Of a stretch of DNA of 31,156 nt, positions 29,529 to 31,156 are shown one piece after another. Location: positions 1 to 31,156 of IMG/VR virus record IMGVR_UViG_3300028600_000015, one strand, 5' to 3'. The first letter of the stretch is position 1. The number at the start of each line of letters is the position of its first letter. The stretch is from a virus. Made by a program: the position numbers and the translations under genes. Below the pieces are notes generated by a model. The model was not told the DNA's origin and did not search any database. It worked only from the letters and a program-made list of their open reading frames with translations.

Positions 29529-29807
29529 CTACCATTTAGATTTGTTAGCCCAGTATGCCGCAGACATCTTACCCTTAGCGATGTTCTTAGCGTGTCGAGC
29601 CTTGAATGATTTACGTCTAGCCTTCTGTTTAGCTGACTTAGGATTAGAGCCTGCACCTGATACGCCCTGCTGACCATAGCGAATAGTCTTTACTTGATCT
29701 CCAGACTTGGCAACAACAACGTGGGATTTAGTAGGATGGTTAGGTGTACGCTTAGGTTTGTTGTACCCAGATACGCCAATTCTTTTTAAGAGACTCTTCT
29801 TTTCCAT
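29529..29807 (-). CDS. Conserved basic phage protein (92 aa)
   Basis: I use ATG 29807, since the 19 extra upstream codons (from 29864) would translate the terminator hairpin. The product begins MEKKSLLKRIGVSGYNKPKR and continues TPNHPTKSHVVVAKSGDQVK, then RYGQQGVSGAGSNPKSAKQK and a basic helix KSFKARHAKNIAKGKMSAAY. I recognise this arrangement as a common phage protein with no assigned function. No ribosome site precedes the ATG; a TGGTATAAT box ends 6 nt before it, which would make a leaderless mRNA. Confidence 0.75.
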   Translation of the reverse strand: MEKKSLLKRIGVSGYNKPKRTPNHPTKSHVVVAKSGDQVKTIRYGQQGVSGAGSNPKSAKQKARRKSFKARHAKNIAKGKMSAAYWANKSKW

Positions 29808-29813
29808 GCTCTG

Positions 29814-29821
29814 ATTATACC
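29814..29821 (-). promoter_or_regulatory. Extended -10 promoter, probably giving a leaderless transcript
   Basis: The minus strand reads TGGTATAATCAGAGCATG: a perfect TGnTATAAT extended -10, then 6 nt, then the ATG at 29807. Transcription would start at or within a base or two of the A of the start codon. The -35 position is occupied by the terminator hairpin, so the extended -10 would carry recognition. Confidence 0.5.
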
Positions 29822-29846
29822 AAAAAAAGCCCCCGAAGGGGCAAAA
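29822..29846 (-). terminator. Intrinsic terminator for the right-end minus-strand genes
   Basis: GCCCC (29829-29833) and GGGGC (29838-29842) form a tight hairpin. On the minus strand it is followed by seven T (complement of 29822-29828). It ends the transcript from 30853-29976 before the basic-protein cluster. Confidence 0.8.
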
Positions 29847-29884
29847 CAACACTAGGTAACACACATGAAATAGAAAATTATATT

Positions 29885-29950
29885 TTAGTAATCGTGTTCA
29901 AGCACGAGTCCTAAGAGTTAGTAATCGTGTTACAGCACGAATACTAGGGG
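29885..29950. repeat. Two 33-bp tandem repeats with palindromic cores
   Basis: Unit 1 (29885-29917) and unit 2 (29918-29950) match at 27 of 33 positions; the first 14 bases, TTAGTAATCGTGTT, are the same. Each has a TCGTG-N6-CACGA inverted repeat (29892-29907 and 29925-29940). The period is about three helical turns, suggesting two protein-binding sites on one face of the DNA. No ORF lies here. Confidence 0.65.
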
Positions 29951-29975
29951 GTTGTGTAACTCATTAACACAGAAT

Positions 29976-30215
29976 CTATTCTACACTAAACGTAGGGTGA
30001 TGCAACCTTAATTCTTCATCTGTTGGTGGTTCAGCAAAAGCCTCTTGTTCAGCCTCTACCTCAGACCAGATTAAATCTATCTCTTCTACTGCATAAGCAG
30101 GCAGGGCAGAGCCATACAGCACAGCCTCGAAGATAGAATCCATCTGTACTGGAACATGATGCATCTTTAAATCAATGGCCTTGCTCCGTAAATCGTTTAA
30201 AAATCCATTAGTCAT
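29976..30215 (-). CDS. Hypothetical protein (79 aa)
   Basis: The start overlaps the NinG stop by ATGA, with GAGGA about 9 nt before it. The product begins MTNGFLNDLRSKAIDLKMHH and contains an acidic helix (VEEIDLIWSEVEAEQEAFAE) and ends LRLHHPTFSVE. It is soluble and mostly helical. I recognise no family. The coupling with NinG suggests co-expression in recombination or late regulation. A 5-bp hairpin (29953-29971) lies after the stop. Confidence 0.6.
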   Translation of the reverse strand: MTNGFLNDLRSKAIDLKMHHVPVQMDSIFEAVLYGSALPAYAVEEIDLIWSEVEAEQEAFAEPPTDEELRLHHPTFSVE

Positions 30216-30616
30216 AACAATCTTTCCTCATGGTATTTAATTAAATCATTAAACTCTTTTAACATATCTCTGTAATCAGCAGTGTACAACTTCTTAATCT
30301 TTCTTTTGTCTTGGTGCATCTGCCGAACAAAGTCCTCACCGTACATATCAATCATCCATAGTGTGTACTGTCCTTCAGCACTACCCTTGGACATACCAAA
30401 AGCGTTACAGCCCTTGCATTGGGGGTGGACATTCTCAACCTCTAATGCCCAGTACGAACTACTACCCTTGGCTATGTAGTGACCACCATCACAGTCCTTC
30501 CAGTGCATCCTCTTGTCGCAAGATACACACTGAACCAGTCCATATTCATCTGCCGCTGAAATCCTTGCTAACTTTTGGATTGCAGTCAAACACTTAGAAC
30601 GTAATGTAACAGCCAT
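30212..30616 (-). CDS. ninG: NinG/Rap-like recombination protein
   Basis: This resembles lambda NinG (Rap), an HNH-like structure-specific nuclease that acts on recombination junctions. Starting at ATG 30616, the zinc/HNH parts are C30-V-S-C33, GGHYI with His46, and HPQCKGCN (64-71, Cys67/Cys70), followed by a YTLWMIDMYGEDFV segment. I chose 30616 because GAGGT lies 6 nt before it and family similarity starts nearby. Length (134 aa) is shorter than lambda NinG (204 aa), so an N-terminal extension is absent. It complements the left-end nuclease/annealing genes. Confidence 0.85.
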   Translation of the reverse strand: MAVTLRSKCLTAIQKLARISAADEYGLVQCVSCDKRMHWKDCDGGHYIAKGSSSYWALEVENVHPQCKGCNAFGMSKGSAEGQYTLWMIDMYGEDFVRQMHQDKRKIKKLYTADYRDMLKEFNDLIKYHEERLL

Positions 30617-30730
30617 AAATAACCTCATTTTACCATACCCTGTGGGGTAGATCATATTTATACCTAAACGCGCTTAGAAAGCTCTACAAGCCCTTTAAAC
30701 GCCCTTCCAGAACCCTTCACGGAGTATACC
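30617..30730. other. Non-coding gap (114 nt)
   Basis: No ORF with a credible start is seen. A TATAAA-type box on the minus strand (in GGTATAAATATG, around 30655-30665) could be a -10 for NinG, but no -35 matches. The stretch around 30680-30720 has C-runs unlike the AT-rich surroundings. Confidence 0.35.
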
Positions 30731-30853
30731 CTAGCGTTTGTTGTTCTTCTTTCTTTCTTCCCAAAGTTTTTGCTCATCACTAACCATATCCCACCAACCT
30801 TTCATACATATTCCGATTAGTATAAGCCATGCAATTCCTAATAAAATATCCAT
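30731..30853 (-). CDS. Tiny membrane protein (40 aa)
   Basis: The product begins MDILLGIAWLILIGICMKGW and ends SDEQKLWEERKKNNKR: one short membrane helix (3-17), then a charged cytoplasmic-type tail. The leader TAGGAGTTAAC before its ATG is a strong ribosome site and repeats the one before the left-edge regulator. No family is recognised. Confidence 0.55.
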   Translation of the reverse strand: MDILLGIAWLILIGICMKGWWDMVSDEQKLWEERKKNNKR

Positions 30854-30861
30854 GTTAACTC

Positions 30862-31156
30862 CTACTCTGTCATGTCTTTTGAAGGGAATGGTATGTGTAT
30901 ACCAGTTCGCTCCACCAAACCCCGATTGATAGCGTCATATACTTTAGCTACTTTGTCAGAGTGTATCTCGGTAGTAGATTCTATGTCGTACATGGTGTTT
31001 TGAATCTGCTTCCAAAATAATTTAAATGATTGTTGTGTCCACGGTATCTCAATGTCACCCTTCATAAACTTAGCGTTCATCTGGTGGTAGATGCCTGCAT
31101 CGTTTAGACGTCTAGCCGCCTCTTTGAAATAGACTTCCAGTGCCGCTTGTTGTTTT
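30862..31156 (-). CDS. Conserved phage protein of unknown function (C-terminal part, cut by window edge)
   Basis: The reading frame stays open from the ATG at 31080 upstream to the right edge, and the upstream residues (ALEVYFKEAARRLNDAGIYH) look protein-like, so the gene probably starts outside the window. DIEIPWTQQSFKLFWKQIQN followed by STTEIHSDKVAKVYDAINRG and GIHIPFPS is a pattern I know from many phage hypothetical proteins ('IPWT..sVKe..wrpIq.a....kSTTel.t..v..Vy..lNrhl....gihiPFPS'). It is usually near NinB/NinG-type genes, as here. Function is unknown. Confidence 0.72.
   Translation of the reverse strand, partial: KQQAALEVYFKEAARRLNDAGIYHQMNAKFMKGDIEIPWTQQSFKLFWKQIQNTMYDIESTTEIHSDKVAKVYDAINRGLVERTGIHIPFPSKDMTE

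Noticed and set aside
29431-29673. An 80-codon plus-strand frame over the basic-protein genes
   Set aside because: The minus-strand genes there have strong ribosome sites, coupling and recognisable phage sequences.
29885-29950. CRISPR-like or tRNA-like element at the tandem repeats (a GTTCAAG stretch recalls a T-loop)
   Set aside because: Only two adjacent repeat units with no spacers, and no acceptor stem, anticodon arm or GGTTCGAATCC consensus can be built.
30617-30655. Longer NinG start at 30655
   Set aside because: The 13 extra residues (MIYPTGYGKMRLF) have no ribosome site, while GAGGT lies correctly before ATG 30616.

Overview
The window is most of the genome of a tailed phage with a T7-like (podovirus) virion. 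The evidence is an ordered set of structural genes on the + strand from about 6.0 to 29.2 kb: terminase large subunit, head-tail connector/portal, Bbp19-like protein, scaffold, major capsid protein, tail tubular proteins A and B, three internal virion proteins, a tailspike, and a lysis cassette. No bacterial housekeeping genes are present, so I read it as a phage or complete prophage segment, not a host chromosome. Composition is AT-rich with typical Shine-Dalgarno sites. The host is probably a Gram-negative bacterium, since there are Sec signal peptides, a 3-TM holin and an M15 endolysin. Similar gene sets are common in aquatic phages. No integrase, RNA polymerase, DNA polymerase or helicase is visible, so either genes outside the window or the host supply those functions.

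Layout. (1) 1-111, minus: the N-terminal part of an XRE/Cro-CI type regulator, divergent from (2) 234-3242, plus: an early operon with two tiny acidic ORFs, a Sak3/DUF1071-like annealing protein, a YqaJ/lambda-exonuclease-like nuclease, an SSB-like protein with the DIPF-type tail, a PD-(D/E)XK-like nuclease, a DUF3310 protein and a 24-residue membrane peptide, closed by an intrinsic terminator. (3) 3274-4044, plus: a calcineurin-like metallophosphoesterase. (4) 4084-5832, minus: a compact block of nine small genes. Several of them are joined by one repeated stop/start cassette that forces a C-terminal EVTA on three unrelated proteins. The block ends in a terminator facing the phosphoesterase gene and starts at a promoter whose spacer is filled by a palindromic operator-like site. 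(5) 6049-8794: packaging genes. (6) 8781-23029: head, tail and internal virion proteins, with a separate promoter and a structured leader in front of the major capsid gene. (7) 23092-26202: a tailspike with a pectate-lyase-type beta-helix, plus accessory proteins, one of which repeats the tailspike C-terminal module. (8) 26219-29197: lysis and secretion genes, namely a holin-like protein, two overlapping exported proteins, a TM/coiled-coil spanin-like protein, a 3-TM holin and an M15 peptidase. (9) 29194-29807, minus: three very basic small phage proteins behind a possible leaderless promoter. (10) 29885-29946: two 33-bp tandem repeats. (11) 29976-31156, minus: a hypothetical gene, NinG, a small membrane protein and a gene running off the right edge.

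How it works together: the left operon supplies an exonuclease/annealing/SSB recombination set, matched by a NinG-like protein at the right end. The central rightward block builds and packages the virion. The exported proteins, spanin-like protein, holins and endolysin release it. The regulator at the left edge and operator-like sites sharing the TTGACA/TGTCAA half-site suggest transcriptional switching. The window ends inside genes on both sides. If the genome is circular, the minus-strand genes at the right edge would continue into the regulator at the left edge.
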